From Isoetes taiwanensis (lineage: Eukaryota > Streptophyta > Lycopodiopsida > Isoetales > Isoetaceae): DNA of 64,000 nt. The notes under the pieces were generated by a model. It worked only from the letters and a program-made list of their open reading frames with translations. It was not told where the DNA came from and did no database searches. Shown here one piece after another: positions 1 to 10,245 of this stretch (its first letter is position 1; every line of letters begins with the position of its first letter). The position numbers and the translations under genes were made by a program. Location: NCBI GenBank assembly GCA_021234155.1, contig JAJEKV010000038.1:13050213-13114212 (forward strand). Reading direction: 5' to 3'.

Positions 1-701
1 CATAATAGCCCCAGAAGTGTGTGTGCACTAGAAGGAGTGGGAGCCACTCCAAACCACTTGTGGAGCGATGGAGACGCCAGGAGCAGGTATTTGGTGTAGT
101 TTCTTTGGTAGATCATCTGGAAGTTAGGATTCCAAATGAGTTAGCATCTTGTATCTCTAGTAGAGACATTCTAGAACCTTTAGACCTCGAACCCTAATCA
201 ATGAACCTTAATTATAAGTTAGATGCACATGATTAGGATTAGATGTTATTCTTATTATTTATTATGTTATGTGGATATACGATGTTAGTTGATCATGTTT
301 GCACCTTCTATATAGGGAAGGAGGGTAGAGACCTAGTAGCTTTGTGTAGACGATGCTTCTAGATTAGACCCTTTAGTTCCTATTATATTGCGGCATGTGC
401 ATAGAGCCCACCAAACTATGGAGGCTATGGAGTGACAGAACACCACACAATAGATTCAGTGGCAAGATAGAGGGAGTCCCTCCTGAGCATGGCTACTGGG
501 AATTTGGAGCAAGCTAGGTTTATAGTCGGTCACTTCGAGAGGGCCGGCTATGAGTCTGGCACTTCCTGGGTCGATGGTGTCGCCCCGATCTTCAGGAGTT
601 GCAAGTGTTAACCTGGCTCTTGTTTTGGGAAGTTCAGTCGTGTAAGGACGTGTGTCATCACGATCTTCTAGCCGCCTATCAAACCATTGGGTGGGAGATG
701 G
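1..701. other. Flanking sequence left of the DNA transposon, no gene seen
   Basis: No open frame, RNA gene or splice-flanked exon can be supported here. The stretch is moderately AT-rich and is interrupted by stops in all frames. It ends where the 21-bp inverted repeat of the transposon begins. Its 3' part (about 440-640) is more GC-balanced and may be old retroelement sequence, but I recognise no motif. Confidence 0.4.
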
Positions 702-722
702 GTAAAAGAAAGCTAGGGTGTC
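702..722 (+). repeat. Left terminal inverted repeat of the DNA transposon
   Basis: This 21-bp segment begins GTAAAAGAAAGC and ends GGGTGTC. Its exact reverse complement occurs at 7850-7870. Outside the repeat the two flanks share only weak similarity (G-rich, GGGTGGGAG against GGTTGGGAGGG), so a longer imperfect repeat is possible. Confidence 0.85.
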
Positions 723-731
723 TAAAAATAA

Positions 732-762
732 ATGCCCTTACATTATGTATAATGTAGGGCAT
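732..762. repeat. Subterminal hairpin, left end of transposon
   Basis: A 14-bp stem (ATGCCCT then ACATTAT, pairing with ATAATGT then AGGGCAT) has one extra T in the left arm and a 2-base loop. It lies 9 bp inside the left terminal repeat. It shares the ACATT/AATGT core with the palindrome at the right end, so it is likely part of the transposase-recognised end. Confidence 0.65.
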
Positions 763-836
763 GTAGGCACCCGTTTTTGTTTTTGTTTTTTTTTTGAATT
801 TTAGTTAGTTGGGATATGTAATCATTAGCAGTAGCC

Positions 837-2181
837 ATGTCAGCAATTCAAAATTATGAGAGACAGTGGCAACCAGAAAGGACGTTCATTGCCATTTTTC
901 GGAGGGAGATTGCGAAGTGTTTCCTCTTTCGAAAAAAAATTTGCCGCCCTTCCAATTTTTGGTGTTTCTCTTGCCCAAATCCAAGCAATGGACGCCTTTG
1001 CCTCCCGAAGTCACCCAGATTAATAAGAACATGAAAACAGTTGATTCTGGTAAGAAAGCGGAAAAAAAAACAAGAGGAAGGTTCAAGCATTTGAAGAACC
1101 AGGGTAAAAAAGAAGACTTATTTGTGAAGAACCCGCTGTTGTGGAAGCAAAGCATGATGTGTCAATGCAGAAATTTTTCCAGATTTACAACAGATCATGG
1201 ACGAGCAGTGGGGGCCTAAAGACATACGGGAGTTCAAAGAATCTAGCATGAAGCCAGAGTGGTATGAAAACTTCTATAAGCATTGTGAAATAGTTTTTGG
1301 CAAGCTGGAGGTCACCAATCGCCATGTACCTGAGTACTTTGCTCGTGCCTTTGCCCTTCAATTAACAGGTAAAAAAGTAGATTGGGATACATTTAAAGTT
1401 TTGGCCAAAGATTTGGCAAAGAGAGAAGCAAAATAATCCGCTATCAGAGAAGAAATTGGGACCTCTAAATCCACATCCAAGGTTCTTAAATTGCTGCAAG
1501 GATTTTACCCTAAGGAAGACCTTTAATTTGCAGAAACTATGTTTCAGCAGTGACATGGACAATTAATTAGCAGCTCTTCCAAGGTTGAAGAACTGTAAAA
1601 TCAGCAGGCACAACTACGTGACAACATAAATAAGTTTTCAGGAAGAAAGGATGCACATGAAGAGGACTTAGCACAGATTCAACAAGACATTGATAGTGTT
1701 CTTGACGACGCTAAGCAGAACAAGAGAGACTTCAAGAATATGCAACAGGAGGTTGACCTTTTGATGAGGGATAGAACCAGGAAGGAAAAAATGTTGAAGA
1801 GAATTCAGGAACCATTGGAGAAAGCCATTCGGGAAAAGGAGTTATGTGAAAAGAGGATTGCAGAACTTGAGGAGGCTCATAAAGTTCAGTTTGAGTGCTG
1901 CAGACGGCTTGATGATATGCATAAGTAAAACAAGCTTAATGATCTCTCCAGCTCAAGAAAAATTCATATTTGTACATGGATGTGTGTTTTGTAGTAATGG
2001 CTTTGCTAATAATGAACCTATCCTAGTTGCTCCATGCGAGCATTCATTTCATATCTTTTGTTTCTCATATTCTATTTCTGCTGGACTATCATGCCCAAAA
2101 GCATGCAAATGGGACGAAAACATTTCAAAGATCTTGGGTGTGTACACTGGAGGCAAGCAGTATTTCATAATCTATGTTTAA
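837..2181 (+). pseudogene. Transposon accessory protein relic: coiled coil plus RING-H2-like domain
   Basis: Coding sequence is visible in shifting frames. At 866-1219 there is a Lys-rich segment. From 1197 to 1928 a single frame runs through four stops (1434, 1524, 1551, 1596). The frame holds a WYENFYKHCEIVFGKLEV segment and then a long Glu/Lys/Gln-rich coiled coil (about 1600-1925). After a frame change, 1980-2115 encodes a zinc-binding pattern C-x2-C-x14-C-x1-H-x2-H-x2-C-x10-C-x3-C, which fits a RING-H2-like fold except for x3 in the last pair. All four stops in the long frame are one C-to-T change from a Gln or Arg codon, as expected from decay of methylated DNA. The module runs toward the transposase on the other strand. 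I do not recognise a named family, so any ubiquitin-ligase role is inference. Confidence 0.55.
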
Positions 2182-2239
2182 TTTGCTGCACCCAGGATTA
2201 CTGCAATGTAGAATCCATTTACATGTAGATTGCTGCACT

Positions 2240-2580
2240 TAAGGTTTTGCTACAGCATGTAGGAGTACTTATAGTTCCATGGTTTGTATATCATACATAT
2301 ATGTATTTCTTATATACATGTTGTATATTCACAGTGTAGGGTCCTAGATGTAGAATGTTAATACATAAAATTAGGAGTTGTGTACTGAGTTTTGTGGCAG
2401 AACATTTAGAGGTATGTTATGTAATAGAATTGTCTGGTGTGTACATGTGCATACATTGGAGCACATTTTATGTACATTACATGTACATTCCATCTAGATA
2501 AATAGTTGTTTACATGTATATGTACTCAAAGTACTTTAATGTAGATCAATTCTAGTAATATGTACTGCTATTTTTCAACA
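2240..2580. repeat. GTAC-rich non-coding stretch in transposon (plus module)
   Basis: Eight GTAC tetramers occur in about 340 bp, mostly as TGTAC or GTACAT, where fewer than two are expected by chance. Several have the extended form ACATGTAC. It lies between the RING-like segment and the Lys-rich segment, so it is either an intron or a spacer. A comparable cluster lies at 5600-6025. Confidence 0.5.
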
Positions 2581-2754
2581 GAATAGTTAGAGACTGATAT
2601 CTGACTGTTATGTGCCAATTTATTTTCAGAGCTTCAAAGTGCCAAAAAAATAACTGAGTAGAAATTACATCACAGATCAGGTGCGCTTGTTTTGAAATTG
2701 TTTTGCATTGTGTTGGAAGAAGCAATTTCTGATTCTTGGTTCGGTTTTCACAGT

Positions 2755-3340
2755 TTTGGAGGTTCCAAAAAAAATTGAGGTGCAAGAAGATATAGCCGAG
2801 GGAAAGAAAACAGTGATTGAAGGAAAAAGAAGTTTCACTATTCCTATGGTGATATAGGTTGAGGAAACTGGCACTTCAAGTGTGCATGGTGACATTCCAG
2901 ATTATGATGAGGAACTCGAGAGATTGAGAGAGCAGGCAAAGGCCACATCTGGAAAAGTAAAGGCAGCAGCAGAAAATGTGACTCCAAAGAAGAAGTCCAC
3001 GCCTAAAAAGGCACAGAAGAAGAAAATAAAACCAGTAGAAACAGGTAAGAAAGCATTTTATTTCAGGGTACAGCATTTGAGAAGTCCATGACATCCATGT
3101 TTACAGGTCCTAATCAAGAGGAATCTTCCGAGCGTGAAGCTATAGCGGAGGATACTCTTAAATCTTGCTTCTAACATAGTAAAGGAGGTTGAAGTTCATG
3201 ACAATGAGAAATCCAGAGAGGTTGAATTAGAGGATTCAGGACCTAAGAAGAATCTGAAAAGTGAGGAAACTAAAAAAGAAAAGTTCATACTGACTCTGAG
3301 AAAACAGTATCAGAACAGCATAAAAATGATCTCTACAGGT
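2755..3340 (+). pseudogene. Transposon accessory module: Lys/Glu-rich, NLS-like region, broken
   Basis: The frame from about 2760 encodes an acidic then basic segment. It includes DYDEELERLREQAKA (about 2899-2943) followed by a Lys-rich run around KKKSTPKKAQKKKIK (about 2988-3030), which resembles a bipartite nuclear localisation signal. It ends at a good donor (ACAG/GTAAGA, near 3044). Further exon-like pieces at about 3107-3165 (after an acceptor TTTACAG) and 3180-3340 (Glu/Lys-rich, ending at ACAG/GTAACT) look like continuation. An in-frame TAG at 2855 is one C-to-T step from CAG. No catalytic motif is visible. It is probably the C-terminal half of the coiled-coil/RING-like protein or a second accessory protein of the element. 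Confidence 0.45.
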
Positions 3341-3815
3341 AACTTGATCTACATATCTTACTTTTTTATTTACATTTAGTATCTAAGTTAAAAACTTTAA
3401 AATACTATGGATAATAGTAGAGAATGTAGATGGATTTGTGTAAATGTACTGGTCATTGAACCCAGACTGCAGTTCTGAATACATGCCATATGATGCTTTG
3501 CTCAACTGAATGAAGTGTTATTTATTTGAACAAGATGTGCTGGACATGGATGTTGGAAAATTTTGGAAACAGAAGATATTGTGTGATACTGAAATTGAAG
3601 TATCAAAATGTACTTCAGACTAAAAAATAAGTAAATAAGAAAAAACTTGCAGCAATCGACTACTTTTCTCAACATAACAGAAGATGATGGCAAATATGAT
3701 GTACAGAACTTAGTCATGTGCACTCAACAATATCAGGTAGGCTTGATATAAGCATGTCATGCACCTCTCGTGTGATCATATATGCGGTACGTGCCCCCTT
3801 CAACTTATGCTTGAC

Positions 3816-6607
3816 CTACTGCATGGTGAACTTTGCTCCAATTACAGATTCAGCTGGTATCAATACACTTTTGTCATCCAACAACTTGTACTTGTGGTTT
3901 GTACCTTGTAGCAGTTGATAGTAATGACCAGCTATAACCCTGTCACCAGCAAGCATTCTATTTCCATAGTCGTCAATCACATCTTCCTGAAGAATATGCA
4001 TCTCCTTCACGCATAGGAGGACGAAGTATGGAACATTTTCATGATTCTCTGGAGCAGCAAAAGATGCAAATATGTCTCCAATTTGGAGTACTTCAGATAG
4101 TTCTTGCTCATCAACTGCATAAAAACAACTAGCTCTTCTTGTTCGTCAACCTGGGCCTCTAGTTTGTGCAGCTTCCATGCACCACAATGCTGAAGATTCT
4201 CACATTCTCCCCATCTGAAATTCAAGCAACCATTGCAAAAACATGACAGGGATCTATACATGACAAGTGTTGGGTCAGCTGGATTAATAGCGGACACGCA
4301 ATGTATAGCTAGAGTACCAGGCAATGTCTCACAAGCTGAACGAGGATCCCTGTTAATGTTTTTGCCATGACCTCCCATATGACTCTGTCCATTTTGCACT
4401 TCTTTTGTCTGAGCAAACTGCAAGCAGATTTGGCACCCAAAATCGGAACACCATTCTCTTTCCTTTGCTCATCTGCAAGGAACCTTTTCTCCAAAGCAGC
4501 CTGCCCATCATGTTCTCCTTTTCCATGGCCTGAGCCAAAATAATTCCACTGCATCCTAATTCTATACCTGTTATAATACCGGGCCACATTCAAATAAAAG
4601 ACTCGAGAACACTTAAACTGAGCAGCACACCCATCAGACCATGTGACATGGTGGCCAGAACCGTTTTGGATCATCCAAGTATGGTGTTTCTTGAGTGCAG
4701 CCTGAACAAAGAAAGCATCATGCTTCATAACATTGGAAACATACAAATGAACAGTTTTTTTCAGCTCGCCATTGACTTTCATCATGGTTATATGCACCAA
4801 AATAGTTATCTGGTCATTGTTCCAATGCTCGGACTAAACCTCCTACAAAGTATAGTTCTCTGCAAAGTCCATTACTGACAAAACAGAATCATCCCTCAAA
4901 TTTTGCACTGATTTCTTGAATTGTTTGCTCTACCAATTGCTGAAAAGTTGTGAATAGTGAACTTTGTAAGGTGATGAAACATCTTGTCAAGCAATGTACC
5001 TGGACTCCCGCTTTCAGTAAGTGCCAGCTTTGGAAGGTTTGTTCACATACTTGTAAACTTGCCATTCAATATTCTCATTCTGCGACTCTTTCTCCTTAGG
5101 ATAGATTTAAATATTTTCAGTGCCACAGCTCTGGCACTCTCTCTTGACACAGCCCAAACTATGCCACTCTTCATCTTCCTTGTCACAGACCGTAGCTCTT
5201 CACATAGCGCTGACATTTTGAAATGTTTTAGAAGAAGCTTGGTAGATGCCATTGTTCTCATCTGCTGCACAAACACCACAAGAACATGTATAATTGGCAT
5301 GAAATTTTCTCCTTAGGACGCTAAATGCTTTTCTGTATAGCTCAGCTTGTTCATGCTTCACGCAACAGCATGTGTTCCTCTCTTTCAACCTTCTCACACA
5401 CGTAGGCTTAAGCAGCTCAAACATTCTGACGCTAATCTTCACTTCAGGATGTTCATCTTTGAACGTCTCATACAATTCACTCTGCAAGAAAAAAAGCAGC
5501 ATGTATAAGTAAAATATAAATTAAAACTACTTACGAATTCAAAGATGTTGCAGACATTGCATTGGTTCTATTGTAGTCAGGCCATGATTTGATATACATT
5601 CAACTACTATAACACAACATCGTACATACTATGTACATGATATGTATAAATATGTAGCAAATGTACTCCAACGTATCACAGATGTACATACAAAACTCAA
5701 TATGTAACCAGTTCACACACAGTGTCACTGTGGTACAGATGTATGCATTCAATATTTTTCTTATGGAGGGAAGTACATTTAAATACTTTTATGTATTACC
5801 CTATCTTTCAACAGTATCTTGAGTTCAAGAAAGCTCAGAATGTACTAGCATGTACTTGGGAACTACAAAAACCGAGACTATAAAAACACAGCCTGACTTT
5901 CAACACATGTTCTGCCTTCTGCCACATTGGATATAATTGGAAGTACATCCAAGTACTGTTCCTGTTAAGCATAGCTCATTCAGTGCCTCTAAGTGTAAAA
6001 ATATAATTATTGTAGTTGGATGTACTTCAATTATATCAGATACATCCCTTGCATGGAATGCAAATAGGATTACTAAATTTATCTAGGGTACACAGAAGCT
6101 AGCTTCTATCGAGCTTGTAACAAAGAGGATTAAACGACTTAAACTAATATGGGGTATGTCCAAAAACTGGATTGGAAGTGTCGTTTTCTTCCTAACATCC
6201 CTGTACTTTGGAGAAGTTTTGGTATGGGTTAACCAAAAATCGTTTACCAAGTGTTTAATTGATTCCGGAAGCATGTCTGCCCTGGATTGCCTTCCTGCCA
6301 GTGCCCACATGTTAGCACCTGATAATGACATGCGCTTTCTTCTAATTGCAGCTTTTGTAAGGTTTCTTGCTCGCACTTGAAGAAATCCGGAGGCTACTCC
6401 TTTTCGCTTGAGTTTTCCATTCTCACCAACAATCATTGATAACAGGGAATGCTTAGCTGCTAACTTATCATTGCTATTTGCTTGTTTCACTTCCTGCAGA
6501 CCTTCACGGATATTTTGTAGCATAGTATCCTTCACAATTGCTTGCACTGGATTTCCAATAGCAGATTCAAAAAAGAAATGCAGCCTTTCATCCCGAACAG
6601 TTTTCAC
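3816..6607 (-). pseudogene. DDE-type transposase, degraded, multi-segment
   Basis: Reading leftward from 6607, the first segment (6607-6083) is about 174 residues and basic, with TKTSPKYRDVRKKTTLP near its end. A second segment (about 5500-5200) has LYETFKDEHPEVKISVRMFE followed by RNTCCCVKHEQAEL and a CSCGVC motif. A third (about 4900-4310) carries the catalytic core: VMDFAENYT (first Asp, about 4870), WSDGCAAQFK (second Asp, about 4630) and GSGHGKGEHDG (acidic third site, about 4525). The C-terminal segments (4423-4007 and 4010-3816) include LSCFCNGCL and DDYGNRMLAGDRVIAGHYY. In-frame TAGs near 4844 and 4835 are one C-to-T step from CAG. This is a recurrent uncharacterised DDE transposase type in plants and invertebrates, from family knowledge rather than a search. 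The present copy cannot make a full protein. Confidence 0.75.
5600..6025. repeat. GTAC-rich non-coding stretch in transposase module
   Basis: Eleven GTAC tetramers lie in about 430 bp (for example at CGTACATACTATGTACATG near 5620 and AAGTACATCCAAGTACTG near 5941). The stretch separates two transposase exon segments, so it would be an intron. Its composition matches the plus-strand cluster at 2240-2580. Confidence 0.5.
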
Positions 6608-7829
6608 TGCTCAAGCTCTATTCGTGGACAAAATAAACCGGTGCAAGACAAAGGATAACTTGATTCTCATGTTGTTTATTAAGGAAATCATATGGGACCT
6701 AATTCCAGCGTTGTTTATTAAGAAAAACGCATGACAAAAAGACTAAATGACATCCAATTGGAGCATGGATCCGATAGATAAGAAGATAATATAGATGAAG
6801 GTTTGAGCATCAAAAGGAGGGCAGACTGTCCCATGCAAAATCAGGTGGATCTTTCTATTCACAGTCCACGGCACAGATGGCCTACATATGAGACTTTTGA
6901 CTTGAAAACAATAGCGTTTTCAACTTTATATACAATAAAACCAAGAGTACCTTCTAACCTATCAAATTTAACAGAGAACCCATTTGAGTGCAACTGTAGA
7001 GAATTAGTTACCTGCACATAACATGCAGATAGAAATTAAAGCATGCTTTATAGTTAGAAATAAAACAGGATTATGCTTTTTAAAAAGCAACCTTTGTCAA
7101 ACGTGAATCGGCTAGGAATTCTTGTAGCTTGCAGATATTCACCTACAAAGGAACCAAGAAATAAAATTGCTATCAACATACATATTAGATGGATTTCAAA
7201 AGGAAATAAAGATAGATTTGAAACATCCTAAAGAAAAAACAATGGAAATGAGCAGTTCTAATGGTAGATTTGAAACATCCTAAAGAAAAAACAATGGAAT
7301 TAAGAAATTAAAACATGCTTTATAGTCAGAAATAAAATAGGATTACACTCTTTAAAAAGCAACTTTTGTCGAAAATGAATCAGTTAGGAAGCTTTGTTAT
7401 CAGAGGAAATACTATACTATGGCACATATTTGCCGCACAGTTCACACAGGACGTAAATCTTGAACCTGATCATATATAAATTTAACAATTTCATCAATCT
7501 TACGCTTCATTTTCGATATTGCAATCTTCTTGCGTCATTTCTGTTCCTTCGTTGTTCATCATGGTTCTTGCGTGGTTTAAGGTTAGCTGGAGGAATTCTG
7601 GTAAGAAGGAGGGAAATCCTGGAGCTGGGCGAAGTTTTAGCCAGAAAGTGGGAAATTCTCCTAATGTTCAGGCGTTTCTTGGAGTGGTTAGAGCGGTGGG
7701 AATGAAATCTGCTTCATGATTGTGTTTTAGTTGACGTGGCAAGTTACTCCGAAAAAAAAAGCTTCCTTAATATAGCTTGTACATACTGAAAAAATGGTTA
7801 TGTATTTGAAATGTGATACATCTCTTACT
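6608..7829 (-). other. 5' part of transposase module, exon-like pieces and repeats only
   Basis: Upstream of the recognisable transposase segment this stretch has short coding-like patches on the minus strand: about 7010-6850 (ending near FKSKVSYVGHLCRG) and about 7690-7510. They are joined by no frame I can prove. It also contains the direct repeats listed at 7031-7400. The start codon of the transposase is not located. Confidence 0.35.
7031..7400. repeat. Two nested direct repeats inside transposon
   Basis: A roughly 100-bp unit at 7031-7130 (ATTAAAGCATGCTTTATAGT onward) recurs diverged at 7303-7400. Between them, a 35-bp unit beginning TAGATTTGAAACATCC is present twice without mismatch, at 7213-7247 and 7265-7299 (period 52 bp). 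The perfect pair must be younger than the element's coding decay. Confidence 0.7.
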
Positions 7830-7849
7830 CTACATTTGGCCAAATGTAG
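7830..7849. repeat. Perfect 20-bp palindrome abutting the right terminal repeat
   Basis: CTACATTTGG is followed directly by CCAAATGTAG, a perfect inverted repeat with no loop. It touches the inner edge of the right terminal inverted repeat. It is the counterpart of the left hairpin at 732-762 and shares its ACATT/AATGT core. Confidence 0.75.
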
Positions 7850-7870
7850 GACACCCTAGCTTTCTTTTAC
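7850..7870 (-). repeat. Right terminal inverted repeat of the DNA transposon
   Basis: Exact reverse complement of 702-722 over 21 bp. The base after it (TCAG...) does not duplicate the left flank (...GATGG), so no target-site duplication is seen. Confidence 0.85.
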
Positions 7871-8035
7871 TCAGATGCAACCCTCCCAACCTCATCAGGC
7901 CAAGGAAATGCAACCCGGAGTAACCTCATTGGATAAGACCAAGGGGTTACATCCCCAGCAAATTATGGTCATGACAGAGCCTGATTTAGCCTATCTGCAA
8001 AGTATGCACGGGAGGGGTGGATGGAGTGGTCAACC

Positions 8036-8487
8036 TTAGCCATTGTCTATTGCCAGCTCTTTTGAGGCAGGCAAAGAGCAGAAGGATGGGTGGGCACCTC
8101 GACGATCAGTATTCATATATTGACTACGAGCCTCTACTGCTTCCTGTTGCATCCTTTGAATCTCCTTTAACCTCTGTATATGCTGATAAGGAACATGCGA
8201 CGAAGAATTTGTAGTTGTGCCAGCAGTAGAATGGTCTGTAAGTGGCTGGAAAACATCCATGGGCATGTGAACCACAACAGCAGGACGAGGAGCACCAGAT
8301 GCTGGAGCCAAGTGATAGAATGCAAGAGGTCTATAGTACTGGACGAAAGCAGGTGCTTCAGAGAACATAAGAGCCAGCTCAGGGCTATTGGGCAATTGCA
8401 GCTTGAAGTGAAAAAATATGGTATCGCTTTGGACAATAATTGTTTGTTGGATCTTTTCATGGACTCTTTTATTAGGTTTTATGCAAC
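8036..8487 (-). CDS. Coding-like exon of an unidentified minus-strand gene, partial
   Basis: An open minus-strand frame of about 150 codons runs from a stop upstream of 8487 to TAA at 8036-8038. It encodes a hydrophobic-aromatic stretch (PELALMFSEAPAFVQYYRPL), a Pro/Ala-rich stretch, then Ser/Thr/Asn-rich sequence and an amphipathic helix (QHIQRLKEIQRMQQEAVEAR). Composition is that of real protein rather than chance translation. No methionine start fits well, so it would be an internal or last exon. A tiny further exon may follow after an acceptor near 8000. I do not recognise a family. The transposon end lies only about 165 bp downstream, so the element may have landed next to or within this gene. 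Confidence 0.35.
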
Positions 8488-8510
8488 CATCTTTTTAATC
8501 CTCTATAAAC

Positions 8511-8840
8511 ATGTATGGCTATGAGTATGATTCAGATGGTGCATTTGTGAGCTTGGATTCTGACTGCCATCTCCTTGAAGAGGAGTTGCATTGCGATTCC
8601 ATTCCAGAACCCTCTTACATGATAGATAAACTGCAAGACAGCAATACCAATGGGCAAAAACGCCCTTTGGATGAAATACAAGGATTGAACGCTAAAAACA
8701 GTGATGGATGAGTTAAACATGCTAATAATGGTGACAAGCAAGGAGGATCCACATCAAGAAATAACTCATAAGTCCATCAAAACTTATGATGATTCTGATT
8801 ATAGACCAGATGAATATCAAGTTTTATTTTTTGGCATTTG
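8511..8840 (+). pseudogene. Acidic coding-like fragment, broken by stops
   Basis: From ATG 8511 an acidic frame (YGYEYDSDGAFVSLDSD, then PSYMIDKLQDSNTNGQKRP) runs to TGA at 8709. The same frame continues coding-like for about 23 codons to a TAA. Another frame at about 8770-8820 reads KTYDDSDYRPDEYQ. This looks like one low-complexity acidic protein region that has lost frame. It lies just upstream of, and in the same orientation as, the dispersed repeat at 8838. Function unknown. Confidence 0.3.
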
Positions 8841-10245
8841 ATTTTGTTAGTATATGGATGAACAACTTGATGCTTTGGAATATCAGAATGATATGGTATA
8901 AAGCCATTCTTTTGGTTAAATACAGAATATATTGGCTATGCCTCTGTTCTTATCTATTTGAAGTAAGCTTCACCTTGAATTAGTCATCTTAAGTGTGTAA
9001 GATAAATTGCTTTAACTTTGTCCATTGATTCTAACTTAATTTCTTCTAAAGGAGCAAAGAGGTTACAAATGGACTGGTGATGAACCCAGAAACCATCTGT
9101 ACCTTTTTGCCCTTGTCATGTTAATGCTAATGTAGTACTGATTGGCTGCAGGTACCTTTCTCTTCTATTTGTTATTCCTTTGATGTTTTAAATGGATATG
9201 GCTTGAGGATGGACGAATTTTGTGCAATGGAGTCTTTCTCATCATGGACAAACTTTGTGCAATGGAGTCTCTTTCATCATGCTCTACAAGTAATATCTTT
9301 CTCTAAATATTATAGTGTCAGTCAAAACAAGTTGAGTTACCTCCACACATAAGCTTGAAGCTGGACTTTGTTTTACATATCAGAGTACACTATTTCCAAC
9401 ATACGTTTTCTAGTCATAAACTAAGAAATACAATGCAGCTATGCTTATATTTAGTTCTATATTTTGGTGGCTGCAAAACATTATGAAAATTGAATGTCTG
9501 TTATATATGCACTTGTATTATTGCTTTAAGCTATATGCACTTGTGTTATTGCCTTAAGCTGTAAAACAAGCAGTTTTCATCAAATCTGAATGCCATTTTA
9601 CCATATTGTGAGTAAAGCAATTCATTTGGCTAGCAGATTAATGAGCCATTTTGGCTCCATTTTCACATTACAGTTTGGTTTTGTATTTGAACTATGTTTA
9701 TACTTTAAAAATACAATGTTGCAGACACAAGGGCAAGTGTTTAAATATTTAGACCTGCCTCTGGGTGCATAAATATTTACTGAGTGGTGTAGGCCATAGA
9801 ATAAGCTGCTTGTAAGATATGTATATCCATTCGCATATGATGTAATGTAAAACTAGCGTAGCTTATCAAGAAACATCTACTCTAAGTGGATCTTAGGGTT
9901 TGACCCAAATGCATTTTATTTCCTTCCTACTCATCTATTTGTTTAATGGTTTGTGATGATTGTCATTTTTATTCATATCACTAGTGTTTTTCATGTCCAT
10001 AGATGTTTTAGTGCATCGTTCGAAACATGGTTTAATGGCTTAGTGTCCATGTAGATAATTGACCTTAGTCTTTTTATTAATGAATAAGTGTTAAATACTT
10101 ATGTTTTGGATAACATATGCCACCATAGACAAATTGTCTTAGCTTGGAAAGACAATACTATTGGGGGGGATTGACCTCCATAAATGTAGTTGCTAGTTGG
10201 CTTTTGTCATGGCTAGTGGCTACTGGTTTTTTACCTTTTTGATAT
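8838..10245 (+). repeat. Dispersed repeat, copy 1 (of at least 3)
   Basis: About 1.17 kb (8838-10010) is matched, diverged and with indels, by the reverse complement of 31770-32925. The last part (about 10048-10240) is matched by the reverse complement of 60700-60925. Landmarks shared with copy 2 include AAGGAGCAAAGAGGTTACAA (9050), CACATAAGCTTGAAG (9345) and TTTAGACCTGCCTCTGGG (9750). Small coding-like pieces occur (MDEQLDALEYQ near 8855; RGYKWTGDEPRNHLYLF near 9060), so it may be a multiplied gene segment rather than a transposon. No terminal repeats are seen. Confidence 0.7.
9211..9280 (+). repeat. 35-bp tandem duplication inside repeat copy 1
   Basis: Units 9211-9245 and 9246-9280 differ at only a few positions (both contain TTTGTGCAATGGAGTCT). 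The corresponding place in copy 2 (about 32545-32580) has a single unit, so the duplication arose after the copies separated. Confidence 0.6.

Larger units (their letters stand above)
702..7870. mobile_element. Decayed DDE-type DNA transposon with 21-bp terminal inverted repeats
   Basis: The element is bounded by a perfect 21-bp inverted repeat (702-722 and 7850-7870) and measures 7,169 bp. Inside are two converging coding modules, both broken by stops and frame changes. The plus-strand module (about 840-3340) encodes coiled-coil, RING-like and Lys/Glu-rich segments. The minus-strand module (6607 down to 3816) encodes a DDE-type transposase. GTAC-rich non-coding stretches flank or separate the modules. 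I see no clear target-site duplication: the bases just outside the repeats do not match, so the true ends may lie slightly further out. The transposase type is known to me as an unnamed DDE family of plants and invertebrates; I do not assign a superfamily name. The element is clearly non-autonomous now. Confidence 0.8.

Noticed and set aside
8036-8395. Histone-fold NF-Y type protein
   Set aside because: A short resemblance (MFSEAP to MISAEAP) is not followed by the rest of the histone-fold motif, so no name was given.
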